Shown one piece after another: positions 21,651-34,839 of a stretch of DNA of 64,000 nt. Position 1 is the first letter of the stretch; each line of letters opens with the position of its first letter. The stretch is from Reticulitermes speratus (taxonomy: Eukaryota > Arthropoda > Insecta > Blattodea > Rhinotermitidae), in NCBI GenBank assembly GCA_021186555.1, contig JAJKFL010000005.1, positions 26,724,635-26,788,634 of the forward strand, read 5' to 3'. Under the pieces are notes generated by a model. It worked only from the letters and a program-made list of their open reading frames with translations, searched no databases and was not told the DNA's origin. Made by a program: the position numbers and the translations under genes.

Positions 21651-24244
21651 TTCTGTTTTGTTGTTGAGATCCCATGTCCCATATACCTATTTCCGTGGAC
21701 CGTGCGTTACGCGAACCACAGTGCTCGAGGGATCCAAAATAAAAATCCATATTCTATGAAATTGATCATTTTCGTTTGATTCATCTTCTTTCGCCTTTAA
21801 CACTTTGAAGCATGAAGAGAGCAGGGAGAGACACTGTATTTGCGAGATTTCAAGTTTTCATGGCGGGGACTGACGTTAATTGTGTTTTCGATGTGACACC
21901 ATGTAGTCATGTAGGCACTTACTAGATTTTCAGAGGAACTTCCTACTTTCATCTTCAAGCTTAAAAAATGAAGAAGTCCTTCGAAAAGTCCATCCATTTC
22001 TATTAGATTGCCGGCGTCACATCTCAAACGACAGCAACCTTATGACCTCTAAATTTGTTACAGCTCTGAAGGGTCCCAGGAAATACCCTCTCATCCTTCT
22101 GATACAGAGAGATTGTAGACTGGGTAAAGAGTTGGGAAGTGGACTGATTTGTGGTTATTCAGCAGAGGAGAAAAGTTGACTAGGGCTGGCAATGTCGCGG
22201 AATGGAATTTGGATATGAGCATTGGGAAAGTTGCTTGAGAGGCAAACAGTGCAGTTTGGAATTCAGTACCAATTCTTTCCCCCAGAAAATTTACATAAAT
22301 CTTGTCCAAATTAGTGTTTTTCAGGATTCTATGCATGTATTAAGCTATCTGGTCAGCCCTCTGGCACTCAGATTCACAAACCCTAGAACTAAGGGCAGTT
22401 AACCGAGTCGACTTGAATAACGGCGACTGGACTCTATAAGAAGTTCCAAAGGCAGACCCCGACCTTCACTCGACTCGGCTGATGCAGTGTTCTAAAGGTA
22501 TACAAGAATCCTATGCAAAACAAATGGGTCTGCCCTTGCCGCATCGTTCGTCGTCCATTCGACTGACTGGACTCGATTCAAGAGTGTCAGCAGAGTAAAA
22601 AAATCCCTATACATGTTACTGCCTTATTTTAAACTTTGGCCCTTCCATTTCGCTTGTGCAGACGTTTCGTATCTACTCCTTTCTATGAATAACAAACCTT
22701 CCTAGCAGACTTGCACAAGGGAATATAAAAATATACACTCTTCTGACTGAAGACATTTACCTGGCACAACCTCATTAAGAATTTTATTCCGGAATATTCA
22801 CAACTGCAAACATGACTTTTATAAAATTGTGTAAGAAGGTATTTCATTCGTCCTATTAACAAGATGTGATATATCTTTAATATGTTCTTCCTTATCATCT
22901 CCGTTCCTTCATGTTCTCGATTTGGCCTATCATAAGGGATTAGTCGACGGACTGTACTGCCCTCAAATATATGGTGTACTCTAACGAGATATTCACTCAA
23001 TTTACTCTTCAAACATTGTACGCGCTTGAGGAAAACTCTTTTACTTGATTTTTCTTTGCTTATATTTATTTATTTTAATGCTTGGCTTCAAAGTAACGTG
23101 TTTCGTAAGTAAATATGCATTCCTCTGATCAATGAAAATTTTAGTTACGGCAACTACTGGATTTTCTTATTACATTTATTATTATATTTATTATAATAAA
23201 ATATTTGCTACAATGTTATGTAAATTTATTATAAAAAGTTGTTTTCCTGCAAGCTGTATTCAGGGATGCTGGTTTTTGTTACTGGTGGGATGGTATGTTT
23301 CTATCTTTTGAATTTGGTAGTTTATTCTTCACCGAATTTTGACACAATGTTGTTGCTAAGAGATCGGCAATCTCATCTGAATGATTTTTAAAAATTCTGG
23401 TCCTACCTGTTGTAAAACAAATTGCCTTCTATAACAAAGACCATCACGTTGATGCTGTTTAGGGAAATGATCCCAGTTTATTCTGAGAATAATAACGAAC
23501 ATGTAATAAACTCTGGAAAAGCAGGGAACATTTTTAACGTTAAAGCAGGTGTTACCTATTGATAACGACACAATTGAAACGTGTAAGTACGGTTGTTGCT
23601 ACATGCTGATGGTGTGTACTTGGTTGCTAGCAAATGAATGGTAACGATCTTTCTCTGTATATTACATGCAGTTGTTTTCACTTTCTACGAAGTAAACGGT
23701 TGAAAATGTCGAAAAACGTAGACGGATTTGGTTCATGATAAAAGGAAAATATTTTGTTATTTGTGCCTCTGTTATGACGACCTTATTAAAGCAGCTTACC
23801 GTAGAGAAATTTTATATAGAATTGAGATATAACACGGGTTTTTGTGTTTTACGTTCTTTGAATTGTTTTTACAGAGTGAAACATTGGGTGTAATGCGGTT
23901 TGTTGCTTTAAAAATAAAATAAAACAGTTTTATATTCATAAAATATTTACGGCTACAACTCTGAATACGAAGTTTTAAAGTACGTCTAAATTTTTGTGGT
24001 ATGGTAGCCTGTATTTGAATACTGATTTGAATATATTTCTCAACGTGGATTGAATGATATTCTAACTTTCATACACCTACAATATAAACATCCTGTTGAA
24101 ATATTTTCTCAAATTTAAAGTTAATCACGTTTTTACGTCCCTGTGAATCCAATTTTCAGTCCTGCTAATAGGAGAAGGGCCTAGCCTGCATTGACCCTGC
24201 GTCCGTTGAATCCAATCCATGTGCCGTGTGCCTAATACCTATTA
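21651..24244. other. gene-free stretch; small G+C-richer patch at 22390-22600
   Basis: No gene recognised. The patch at 22390-22600 has inverted AAAGGCAGACCC/GGGTCTGCCCTT (22448 and 22527) and repeated GACTGGACTC. It might be a worn transposon end. The rest is A+T-rich and unremarkable. Confidence 0.4.
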
Positions 24245-24740
24245 ACTAGCATAATGAAACAGCGTCCTTCTCTAGCATCTGACTGTCGATCATTTTGTTA
24301 GTAAATTTAACGTCCCTTATGGAACACACAACTTTATATCCGGATTCACAAGAGCCCTCTCTTTGCACCCATCCTGTACCAGTTTAATCCTGTCGACATT
24401 CGGACATCCTACATCTTTCAGATCCAGTTTAACATTATCCTGTCAGCTACTCCTAGGTCTCTGAAGTGGTGTTTTCTCTTCAAGTAAAAGCGTATATAAT
24501 TTTCTCATTTCCCCATTTGTATATCTACTACAATTTCCAGTCATCTCTTTGCCCTTTATTTGATGATCGTACTCATAATAATGACTATAAAGATCCTCAT
24601 TTTGTAATTTTCTCCATCCTCTTACGAGTAATTGTTCTCATTCTGGTTCAGATATTCTCCTCAGCGGGTTCTTTATTCTCAAGTACAATTAAAGAATTAT
24701 CTGTCAGCAAAACCCATTACTGATAAAACCCGCCACGGGA
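24245..24740 (-). mobile_element. LINE family A, degraded ORF2 end and 3' end
   Basis: On the minus strand, fragments in order read WRKLQNEDLYSHYYE, then PLQRPRS, QDNVKLDLKDVGCPNVDRIK, LVQDG and ALVNPDIKLCVP before a stop. These match family A blocks ([30 protein letters not shown]). The 3' end continues to about 24245. Several stops and shifts; old copy. Confidence 0.65.
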
Positions 24741-24952
24741 CGCAGTTCTGAAGCATTAACGCCCATCTTCCCTCCTCATGATGTATTTCCCTAAGTTTTA
24801 CCTTAACTTTATCGTCCCATGCCCTTTGTCCTACTAAAATCCGCCTTCGAAGACTTTTCCGAACAAAATTCTGTGCATATTTCTCGCATTCACCTAATTT
24901 GACGTCCAGACAGACGTCTGGACAGGCTTCCAGAATTTCTAGACAGTCGGCA

Positions 24953-25131
24953 CATGAAGGTGGTAAGGTTGTCAGCCCTACGCATCGGCCGCCTTTATGC
25001 CCCAGGAAATATTCCTAGTAATCATTGCTGTTAGATTATGTCAATGAAAAATTCCAATGACACCATCGGGAATCGAACCTGCGACCTTCCAGCTTGTAGT
25101 GCAGTGCCCCACTTACCACTGCTAAACCATA
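24953..25131 (-). mobile_element. SINE S4, 3'-truncated copy
   Basis: The minus-strand head GCAGTGGTAAGTGGGGCACT has box B GCAGGTTCGATTCCCGATGG. The body shares GGCTGACAACCTTACCACCT and the CTTCATGTGCC block with the copy at 15161. The S3/S4 tail is missing. Confidence 0.7.
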
Positions 25132-26299
25132 GTAAATATCTTGGTGACATCACACTTTAACTTTATCGTTGCACGCGTACTTATTACTTTATTATTTTCT
25201 GACTTCTTTCTTCTGTAAGAGAGTCATTATCGGAACATTGCCTGCAAACCGCTGGAAAGGCCCACAAGAATCACGACCGAAGGGAAGTTTACTTTGTTAC
25301 TACTGCTATATTATGGAGTTACTAAACTATGTAGTGAATATTCGTGTGTTAAATATTTACTTAAAATACTTAAATTTAATCGGCCGTGTACCAGGATAGA
25401 AACTGGCGAGTCAGGGAATTTTGGAAACATTTAAAAGTTAATTTTTGGTCTAGATCTTTCATTCTTGTGGATCAGTTGGGCGCAGCCACATACCAGGTAG
25501 GTTCGTGGGTTGTGGGAAAGGTTAGCCAGAAAAAGCGGGGCATCAGAGTGTAGGAGGAGAAAATTCTTTCTCATTTCTTCCATCGAATTGAAAAAGAAAG
25601 GAGGAAGGAATAAGGGAAATACTGGGTATTTTATAGCTTATGGGATTTTGTATGGTCTCCCTCTGTGGAATTCGACATATTTCTTCACAGTGTAGTGGGT
25701 GGGTTCTGAAAAGAAGGTGGAAAGCACTTTATTGATCACAAGGCCTCTGAGAACCTACATTCATAACCTTCTTTCTTCTTCGCGGCCTGCACTCGCCATT
25801 CCGTGAAACCTAGCCGCTGCAACTCCTGACAATAACGACTTTGTGGCCCCGACAGAAATACTGCACACTTGCCATTGCACAATCCAGTGTTTGCGGACCT
25901 GTCTAAATTCGAGCGGCATGTGCTGCCCGTCATGTAATAGGAATCTCCAACTTCCGAGTAGAGGTTCCCGATTTATGTTACATCGATGACTGTACATCTG
26001 AATGCTGATCACCAAACTACACTTGTGAATGTAAAGTTAGCGCGAAATGGTGGACGAATCCCATTTTAACTGCGGTAATAGAGACCGGAAACCATAATTA
26101 CAAAACCGTTATTTCTGCCATCACAGGTACAAATATTGAAAGAAAAATTTCTTTCTGTTAACCAGATGTCTGATTTCTTAACGAAATGATTGTTTTTACG
26201 AAAATTATACTCGTATCGTCAGTCCATAGAGTCAAATCTTGTAGAACTAATTCATGTCTACACGTGTACCGTGCGTGATCTCAGATTCTCACAGAGGTG
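25132..26299. other. gene-free stretch, nothing recognised
   Basis: Overlapping minus-strand frames at 25736-26015 are in different phases and show no family features. Confidence 0.4.
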
Positions 26300-26505
26300 C
26301 TGCTGAAGATTCCACCTTCTGGGATATTACGCCGTGCGCGTCGGTACGTGGGTTTTAACGTTTCAGAGGATATTGCTGCTTTCATCTCAGAGTAGTCCAA
26401 AGAGAATATTCTTAGATTACCACGAAGATGGAAGCAACAAGATCCTTCGAACCGTCGTTAGGTATTTACCAGCATGCACAGCGTCATATCTTCTGCAGTT
26501 TACAT
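26300..26505. repeat. GAAACGTCGG-type foldback, degraded
   Basis: The left arm (26318-26400) has CTTCTGGGATATTACGCCGTG and TTTTAACGTTTCAGAGGATA. The right arm (26425-26500) has GAAGATGGAAGCAACAAGAT and CTTCGAACCGTCG. The ends are inverted copies (CTTCTGGGATATTACGC and GCGTCATATCTTCTG). Cores are decayed in both arms. Confidence 0.6.
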
Positions 26506-28109
26506 TGTTCTTGCAGTAGTAACTACTAGAATGGCTGTTGAAAATGTAACAGAAAAATTTAATAAATTTTATTTCCAGCTACGGCTGTCACAGATGACCG
26601 TTGTACAGATCTTTGCAAGTCTTAAGGGGAAGTTTGATACAAGAATTTACCTAAACATGCACGCCATAAACTATAAAATTTCTGGAAAGACAAATTAATA
26701 GAATGAACATATGAATAGTAGTCTAGTTAATAGGTGTACAAGTCCCGTGCTTCAGGTAACCCGGACGATAAAGTATTTTATATTGGCTCCATATGCTTGT
26801 GGGTGACCAATATGGAAGTTTCTTCGTGTCACGTAGGATGAAAGGTTATTTCGGCATAAAGTGTTTAGGGTTAGATTTGTTGTTTAGAAAAATTGCGTAA
26901 TGTGACTGTAAAACAATCGCGTAATTAGGACCGTCATAATTTGTGCTGATCATGTAATACTGTGCGTGTAATTAAGTAACGAAAGACTATATATCCAGCA
27001 CATAGAGACGCAGCTGAAATGAGAACAACATACTCGTACAATATGTTAGTTGAAGAATCTGAATAAATGGAGATAATTTATTTTTGTACTTGCAGTCAAT
27101 GAAAATTGAAATGAGTCAGGTTCCTCTAAACAACAAATTTCCAAACTGCACAGAAAGCGTATGAAGACATGTGTATTACGTGTGAAGCATATCTTGCTTT
27201 TTCCAGTATGTACGCGTAAAAATGTACCTTCGCAATCTCTTTGTTTCGTGACGCTGATGTAATAGTCTACACCCAAAGGTATTAAAATATTTATTCCATA
27301 TTATTACCTGTATATATGGGATCCACGGCAGATATTGTGGTACTTTTTCTGGGTGCGTCTGTAATCCTCATTCTTTGGTCTTTTTGAACTTCATGCTTGC
27401 GTACTGTGTGACTTTGATCGAACAGATTTATTACAATGTGTCAACAGCTTTCATACATCTTGTGCCATTACAGCCCGACTTACATTTTCTACAGTGGCGT
27501 CCAATATTTTCAACACATTTAGTGCAGATTTATTTTACGTACAAAAATGTATATTCTTTCACATGTACCGAACAGAAGGCGCCATATAATAGTGAGGTTC
27601 ATAGGTCACTTCAGGACTGTGGGTCCTCAGTACGGAACTTGCTTCATGTTATCTTTGTGGCACCTAAAATTTGGATGTGGCTCTAAGATTTTTGGAATAT
27701 TTGTCGACACCTGAGTTATTCACAGTCTTGTACATAGGCCTATACTCAACATAATAGCAGTGCTTGTTATCAGTCTTGTAATAAAGTGAATCTTTTATTA
27801 AAATAGTACTTAACGTTAGGTTAAAAATGGTCAATACTCCGTATTTTATACTAGTTCGTACAGTTTATTTTATTCACAATTAGACATAATTGTTTAATAA
27901 CACAATTAGGGTGTTGTATATTTTCTCTTTCCTCCTTTTTCATTCTACTCAGTCCAAATCACTGGTTTATTTTCATTATTTTATGACTGATGTTGGCTAT
28001 GGTGTTCTAATCTTATCTGTTACTTTTTTTGTACTGCTGTATGGAATATTTTTGTCATGGCTTATTTGTGGCATAGGCCAATTGATTTTATACGCCTTCT
28101 CTATTACTG
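26506..28109. other. gene-free stretch, nothing recognised
   Basis: Short open frames only. The frame starting at 27890 is hydrophobic and then runs into the ACT repeat, so it is not credible as a gene. Confidence 0.4.
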
Positions 28110-28345
28110 CAGCTTCTGCTGCTGCTACTAGTACAACTACGATTACTACTACAAATTTTGCAACTACTGCTACTACTACTACGATTACTACAACAAATTT
28201 TGCAACTGGTACTACTACTACTACTACTACTTAGATTACTAGTACAAATTTCGTAACTACTACTACGATTACTACTACACATTTTGCAACTACTACTACT
28301 ACGATTACTACTACACATTTTGCAACTACTACTACTACTACGTTC
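28110..28345 (+). repeat. compound (ACT)n minisatellite
   Basis: Blocks of (ACT)3-6 alternate with GATTACTACTACAAATTTTG-type segments. Units of roughly 35-42 bp repeat about five times. It creates Thr-rich and Ser-rich open frames on opposite strands that are by-products. Confidence 0.85.
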
Positions 28346-29149
28346 TTTGTTCCATGTTCGCCTCCCATTTTCTCATAATCTCAGAATTATGATGAAGCAG
28401 ATATAACGCAGTGTTCCGGTACATATGATTTCTAATGCTTTTTTCGTTTTCCCTGGAGTGTGATTACTTGGCAGGGACGAGCTCAACCATCTTCTTATTT
28501 TTTGTCAGTTACAAAAAGAATCTCCCTTACACTAGAGAATAATAAATAACGACGGGTAAGGCTAATTCACTTTCCATCTGCCGAATGTTGCTGTTATTAT
28601 CATCACCATTATTCCTATACGTACGCCATATCCCATCCTTCCATTGTTTTTAGAATGATCGATAACCCTATTCTTATATGCTATAGCGGATGCCAAAATC
28701 TTGTTTCCTGCAATCTTTATTTCAGACTGTCTGTTACCAAACGTCGATTGCGAATACTTTATGGCAGATCCGAGAGTTTGCATATCCCCAGTGCGACAGA
28801 GATGTCATTGATCATTTAGTAACAACCATTTCCGCGTCAAGAAGAAAATAAGCTTTATATCTGCATTGGTTATATACCTCGCCCTGAAGAGAGGAAATGG
28901 GGATTAGTCTCTGACGGGGTTACTTCAAACGTGAGACACGGGTGATGGAAAACGGATTATTTCCTGTTTCAGAAGATGGATCATTATACCTTAATGTGTA
29001 GTTTACGTAACCTGAAGGAAAGACAACCTATTCTAGACATAGGCGTAGATAGAATAATATAAAAAGGGAGTTTAAAATAGAGTCGGGCTGAATTAGACTT
29101 ATTTGGGTCCTGATAGGAACAGTTGGTGGACTGTTGTGATCACGATGAT
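28346..29149. other. gene-free stretch, nothing recognised
   Basis: No recognised coding or repeat content. Confidence 0.4.
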
Positions 29150-29725
29150 AAATTTTCAAGGCCGCAATATTTTGCCTAGTGGAGCGATTATTGGCTTCCG
29201 AAGCAAAATTATGGTTTTCGTTTATGGGAGTGAAGCTTGGTTTATCCCAAATGGGAGAGCATAAGTGGAGAATATTTAAAAACAAAGCGATCAAGAGAAT
29301 GTTTAATCTAAGAGAAGATGCAACTTGAGGAAGCGAAAAAGTACGTAATGAAAAGCTTCATAAATTATGCAGTTCACCAAGTATTATTATTATAATAATA
29401 AAACGGAAGGAGGAGACAGGCGGGGCATGTAACATACATATGAGAAATGGGAAACACAAAGAGCATTATATTGTAAACCCGTGAGTGGATGAGACTATTT
29501 GTATGACCAAGCATAGAAGGGAGAATAATATTAAACTGAATACTAACAGTCTAAAAGTGATGTGAGATTGTGGATGCATTCAAGTGACTCAGAATAGGTT
29601 GAGTTGGGGGCTTTTATGAACACGGTAACAGACCTTCGTTTTCTATAAAAGCAAGGAAATTTTACATCAGCTGAGCGTTTACGAATTCCTCAAGAAGGAC
29701 TCTGCCCCGTAGAATTAAATGAATA
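29150..29725 (+). mobile_element. LINE family A, degraded ORF2 C-terminal third and 3' end
   Basis: Contains the VLLYGSEAWF-like block (about 29200-29240, with a shift), the AGHVTYMRN block near 29417, and the RRENNIKLN block near 29518. The 3' end GGAAATTTTACATCAGCTGAG and TCCTCAAGAAGGACTCTGCC follows. The order matches family A in other copies. It has several stops and shifts. Confidence 0.65.
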
Positions 29726-31799
29726 ATTGGTGTTATCCTTCATAATCTGCTTCTGCCTCAGCAGTTTGTCAACATTACCACTACTTTGTATTCAGCAGAT
29801 CCGAGGTTAAAATCTCCTCTCGAAAATAGTTTACCCTGAATGAGGTTATTCTTTGTCCTTAGTCCCTCCAGGCAAATCGCAAGCTATTACGTCAAATAAC
29901 GATACAGCTATTTCTACCATATTCTCTGGGATTTGCTGTTCAATAATAATTCCACCTATCAGTAGAATAGTCTGAGCTATTGGGACCGTCCCTAAATAAG
30001 CAATAAACAAACAAACGTATAAATAAGTTCATAAATCCTTAAATAGGTGCATATTAAAGTCAATTCAACCTGAAGTAACGTATCAAAGAATGGAAATAAC
30101 TCGATGGATCAGTGTCTATTGAAAATCTAAACCCTGATCAGCTAATCAGAAATTCGTCGCCCCTTGTGCAGACCAAGTCTTTACTGTGTTCACTGGCCCC
30201 TAACCTTCGTAAAAATGAACCCTGCTCGCATTGTGATAGTTATTTAAGATTCATTTTTGCATTATCCTTCTGTCTTCTCTTTTACATATGAGTCGCCATA
30301 TGTGCAGGTAAAAATGTATGCAATTTCCTTTTCTATGCCCCTCTCATCCTCTTTGGTTTGATTAACTTAATATTTAATAAAGAATACTTAGTACGTGTGC
30401 AGCTTCTTATTAAGAAAGCAGGATAGATTATATTCCTTAATTTTAATAAATTTCAATTTAGTTCGTCCATATACATTGTGTTTATATCCTTCTTAGTACC
30501 CTTCAGGAATAAATATGTCGGCCTATCTCCGCTGGTTTGCATAGGCCTATAGGCCATACAATTCAGGAGTCTCCGGTGGATATATATGTCAGATTTATGT
30601 AGAACTCCCAACTAATTTTGAAAGTGGTTTATTAAGAAACGATGCTTATGGCGTCTGTAAGAAGACACTTTGCATGCAGTGTATAAAAGTTAACAGGTTT
30701 CAGTGCAGTGCACCGTTATGTTATTTCTGTTAGCAGCAACTCAATTTGTAAAAGTGACGTATAATACGCCACAGCTTCTAAAGTGAGAAAAACAATTTGG
30801 AATTTTTATGTTTCTCGGTATTAATTGCGTAATAAATGACAATCACGTCGTAACTTCCGAAGTGAGAAACTGTTCTATACAATGTTAAAGTTTCGTTTCC
30901 CAACTTCATTACGAAAATCGTTAATGATTTTTTAAGGGTGAGATAATCACCCTTTATTCTGCTAGCAAAAGGAAGCCAAATGTAGGCAGAAAACGGTTAT
31001 CGAACATAAGGTTTAGATGCAGGCCCACCTATTTTTCCCATTTTATTAAAAAGTGTTAAGCTTAATTAGGTTATTCTTACGTTTTGACAAATCAAACAAT
31101 TTAGATTTTGGTATAAAAGTTGGTGTGCTTATCTCTAAAATATAATTTTGGACCAAATTCAGAATTATGAAGCATGTCAGCCAATTATATTATCCAGTAC
31201 CCTATCCAGAATCGTGAAGATTAGTACTTAAGAAACTTTAATTACAAGTGTTGTTTTAAATGCGTGTGAAAAAAGGTCTCAGACATTGAGGGAAGAAATT
31301 GGGCTAAAAGTAATTCATTTCACAACAAATTAGTTAGTATAATATTAGGACCTAGAAGCAAGTAACACAAAGATGGAGAATATTTTCGGCGAGAAACAAC
31401 AGATATTAATACAATGACACATTTAAGGAGACTTAAATGGGGAAGGCGTGCGTCTCGCATAGGGAGCCTAATAAATATATGCTATATAGTACAAAAACTC
31501 AAAACATAGAAGCAGTATGTAATAACAAATAATTTCCGCTTGTAACCTTCCAGAAATACTACAGTGTGTCAAGGCCAGTTGCTGCCTGCTCGCGTTCTGC
31601 AGTTTGATGCTAAAATAACCAACTCTCAAAAGTACAAGACAGTAATATTCAGCTTAAGAAGCATCGGTAGTGCTAGTGGTAGCACTAGCAGTACCAATTT
31701 ACTGTGTTGTTTGTTTAAGCACTGACACAATAGTCATTAGGCTAGTGACAAATTTAGGCATAATGTCGATACTAACATTTCGCACGAGCGTTTCTAGTT
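29726..31799. other. gene-free stretch, nothing recognised
   Basis: About 2 kb of A+T-rich sequence with no recognised repeat. Confidence 0.4.
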
Positions 31800-32311
31800 T
31801 TAACAAGAAAAAAGACTCTTTTCACCAGCAAATTGGACTTAAATTAAGGAAGAAACTAGTAAAGTGCTACATTTGGAGCGTAGCTTTGTATGGTGCTGAA
31901 ATGTGGACACTTCGGAAAGCAGATCAGAAGTACGAATATCTGGAAAGTTTTGAAATGTGGTGCTAGAGAAGAATGGAGAAGATCAGTTGGACCGATCGTG
32001 TGAGAAATGAAGAAGTATTACACAGAGTCAAGGAGGAGAGGAATATTCTACATACAATAAAAAGAAGAAAGACTAACTGGATTGGTCACATCTTGCGTAG
32101 AAACTGCCTTCTGAAACACGTGATTGAAGGAAAGTTAGAAGGAAGGATAGAAACGACGGGAAGACGAGGGAGAAGACGTAAGCAGCTATTGGATGACCTT
32201 AAGGAAAAGAGAAGATACTGGAAATTGAAAGAGGAAACACTAGATCGCACCCTATGGAGAACTCGCTTTGCAAGAGGCTACGGACCTGTCGTAAGACAGA
32301 CTACAGAATGA
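31800..32311 (+). mobile_element. LINE family B, ORF2 C-terminal fragment
   Basis: One frame, broken by a single TAG in place of a Trp codon at 31964-31966. It encodes LRKKLVKCYIWSVALYGAEM, WTLRKADQKYEYLESFEMWC, then RRMEKISWTDRVRNEEVL, HTIKRRKTNWIGHILRRNC, GRRGRRRKQLLDDLKEKRRY and a stop at about 32311. These are the post-RT blocks of a non-LTR retrotransposon ORF2, distinct in sequence from family A. 5'-truncated upstream of about 31800. Apart from the one stop it is well preserved, so relatively young. Confidence 0.9.
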
Positions 32312-32371
32312 ATGACTGGCTCAGTAACTTAATGTGCAGTTACAAATTCAGCAGAAGTAAACAAAATCTGC

Positions 32372-32770
32372 ATGCTTATATACATTCATGAATATACCCA
32401 TATACATGTATATACATACGTACAAAACACACACATACATACATACATACATACATACATTCATACCTACGTACGTACCTGCATATGTGCATATATATAT
32501 ATATATATACACGTACATACATACATACATACATACATACACATACAGACATACATACATACGTACGTACGTACGTGCATACATATATATACATACATAC
32601 ATACATACGCACGTACTACGTACATACATATATACATACATACATACGTACGTACTACGTACATACATACATATATACATACATTCGTACACACATACAT
32701 ACATACATACATACATACACACATACACATGCATACCTACACACATACACATGCATACGTACATACTTAC
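32372..32770 (+). repeat. (CATA)n microsatellite array, about 400 bp
   Basis: A long array of CATA/TACA units with GTAC and TATA interruptions, starting about 60 bp after the end of LINE family B. Because the unit is 4 bp and lacks stops, it gives long Thr/His/Ile/Tyr or Met/Tyr/Val/Cys open frames on both strands. None of these are genes. Confidence 0.95.
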
Positions 32771-32799
32771 AATAAATATAACGAATTCAATTAAAAAGA

Positions 32800-33524
32800 A
32801 CACCCTGTGAATTCTATACGGCTGCTTCAACGTTAAGGAACTCTGCACAATGCACAATGTACTTGTATGCTTTCTATGACATTAAAAATGAAAAGCGATT
32901 ATTTCCCCCAAGAGCATCAGTGAGTTTATCTTTGCAATGGAGAGGCACTGTATTCTCTATACAGCTGGAACGTAAGTTTTGAATATTATTTAGTTTAATT
33001 TCATGTTTCAAAGAGTTAATGAACCAATCATTCTAATTTACTACATCCGTAACATGTTTTACTAAACTTCGGTGCCACTTTGAATCTGGAGTGTTTGCAG
33101 ATACACATTTCTACATTAAAGTACGCACTCTAACACAGGACTACACATATCCAATTAGTTTGCAACTTTTGTGAATCACAGCTAGTTCAAAACAATTACC
33201 CTATTAATTACAACTGTCCGCACAGTAGCTGGAATGATTTTATTACATGCTTTAATTAACCTGGACTTGTTTATGTTGCAAATTTTAGTACAACAAATCA
33301 CGATAATTAGTGTTAGACGTTCGCAATTTCATGTTTCTGTATGCACGTCGTATAACTGAGGTTTATCATGCGCTCTTTAAACAAAGCGTATAAAATGAAA
33401 GAGTAATTGTGATGTCGTGCTTATACGTCCGTATGTTTCATCTCCGAAACTGTGCATTGTATGTCAGGGAGTTTGTGTAACATGCTGACATTTATTTTTG
33501 ACATCCATTTGTCGGTGTACGCTT
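32800..33524. other. gene-free stretch, nothing recognised
   Basis: No recognised coding or repeat content. Confidence 0.4.
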
Positions 33525-33690
33525 GTAGAGTGTGGGTCCAAACACAATAAATTCCTGTATGTCAATACCAACGTTTGGAAGAAACTTACTGCCTCAAATT
33601 TTGGATGGACCCTGAAGATAGAGGCAGCATGTTCCCCGAAACTTTGGTATTCACTTGCAAAACGTACGGTGTTACAACCCATAGAAACAT
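33525..33690. repeat. GAAACGTCGG-type foldback with a kept hammerhead-like core
   Basis: The left arm (33525-33590) carries ATACCAACGTTTGGAAGAAA. The right arm carries CTGAAGA at 33612-33618 and GAAA at 33638-33641, then CTTTGGTATTC and ACGGTGTTACAACCC. The right-arm core is intact, but the segment after GAAA departs from the family. Confidence 0.55.
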
Positions 33691-34499
33691 AATCTGAATT
33701 TACCGCCTTGATAGCCTGAAAACCTAAAATAAGCCTTACGAAAACATAAGTATAAGTTTAATTGAAACGGTTGGTCATACATAAATCCGTAAAAGGAGTG
33801 AATTTTGAGCCCAATGTGATTTAGCAGGTGTATTTTAAATACATTTGTCAATGTCGTGGGACCAGTATTTGAAGAAACACAAGGTCAATATTCTGACTGA
33901 ATGCAGATTCAGTAGTTTTACATCAGCGTCAGGGATCAGATTGTGAAGCGTGTAGTGGGTTCATACCTTGCATATTAATTAAATAGTCCAGCTATCTTTA
34001 CGCACTTCTGTCATATATTTAGTTGAATGACATATATTTTTCAACACATATCTGTACATCATACTCACTGTCTAGTTATAGTACGTCCATTTGCATGTGT
34101 TTGGCTAAACATATGTGACTACATGTATTGTAATTTGACAATGAGCATGACGAAAAAGTAAGCATCGGAACGTTATGTCAGTCAAATAAATACATAACAA
34201 TAAGTGTGTGAAAGCAGGTTGATCTTTTCAATAAATCCTAATTTTTAAATTTTAGTGTTACTAGTGAATATGATAGTGTATATGATATTGAAGGAAGCGA
34301 GCGTTGCATAATTTGAGATACTATCTCGGTTTTTGCCTAGAGATTCTGAGGAAAATTACGCAAGATCTCAACTGCGGTAGGACCGGCTTCGAGCCCACAA
34401 AGCGTTCTGCCCACTACATACGGAAGTATAGGGAATAAGGTGACCAGAACATGAAGCTATTCATTCACTTTTATCGATTGGCAAACTCTTGAAAACAAA
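33691..34499. other. gene-free stretch, nothing recognised
   Basis: No recognised content. Confidence 0.4.
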
Positions 34500-34578
34500 T
34501 TTTTGGGTGCCATAAAAAGACTTTTTAACCAACTAAGCAACTGTTAGCTTCTCAAGAAGGATTTGGCCATTTTAGTGT
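34500..34578 (+). mobile_element. LINE family A, 3' end fragment
   Basis: GGGTGCCATAAAAAGAC, then ACCAACTAAGCAACTG and TTAGCTTCTCAAGAAGGATT match the family A 3' end. Immediately followed by an S2 SINE. Confidence 0.5.
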
Positions 34579-34765
34579 ATACCATGGCTATTGCCATTAG
34601 CCGCCGATCTCTCACCGCGACAGCCTAGGTTAAATTCAAAGTCAGTCTTGTGGGATTTGCCGTAGACAAAGAGGCAGGGCGACAGGTTTTTCTTTTGAGT
34701 TCTTGGATTTTTCCCTGTCATTATTATTTCCACCAAGACTCCGAACTCATATTCATCTATCGTTC
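34579..34765 (+). mobile_element. SINE S2, degraded
   Basis: ACCATGGCTATTGCCATTAG (head), TCTCACCGCGACAGCCTAGG, TTGTGGGATTTGCCGTAGAC and TTTTTCCCTGTCATTATTAT follow the S2 order seen at 20318. Box B and tail are eroded. Confidence 0.6.
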
Positions 34766-34839
34766 AGTCACCTTATCTTAGCTACTGACAGCATCGCTAA
34801 ACAAAACACACATTGAAGTTGTAAGATATTTCGTTGTTT

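Noticed and set aside
27890-28318. Thr-rich and Ser-rich open frames
   Set aside because: Created by the (ACT)n minisatellite. No conserved flanking coding.
32348-32857. Long open frames on both strands (up to 169 codons)
   Set aside because: They are translations of a (CATA)n microsatellite, which has no stop in several frames. Composition is purely Thr/His/Ile/Tyr or Met/Tyr/Val/Cys.
34130-34190. CATGACGAAAAAGTAAGCATCGGAACGTTATGTC as another hammerhead-like arm
   Set aside because: The GAAA position reads GAAC and stems I and II do not pair, so it may be chance.
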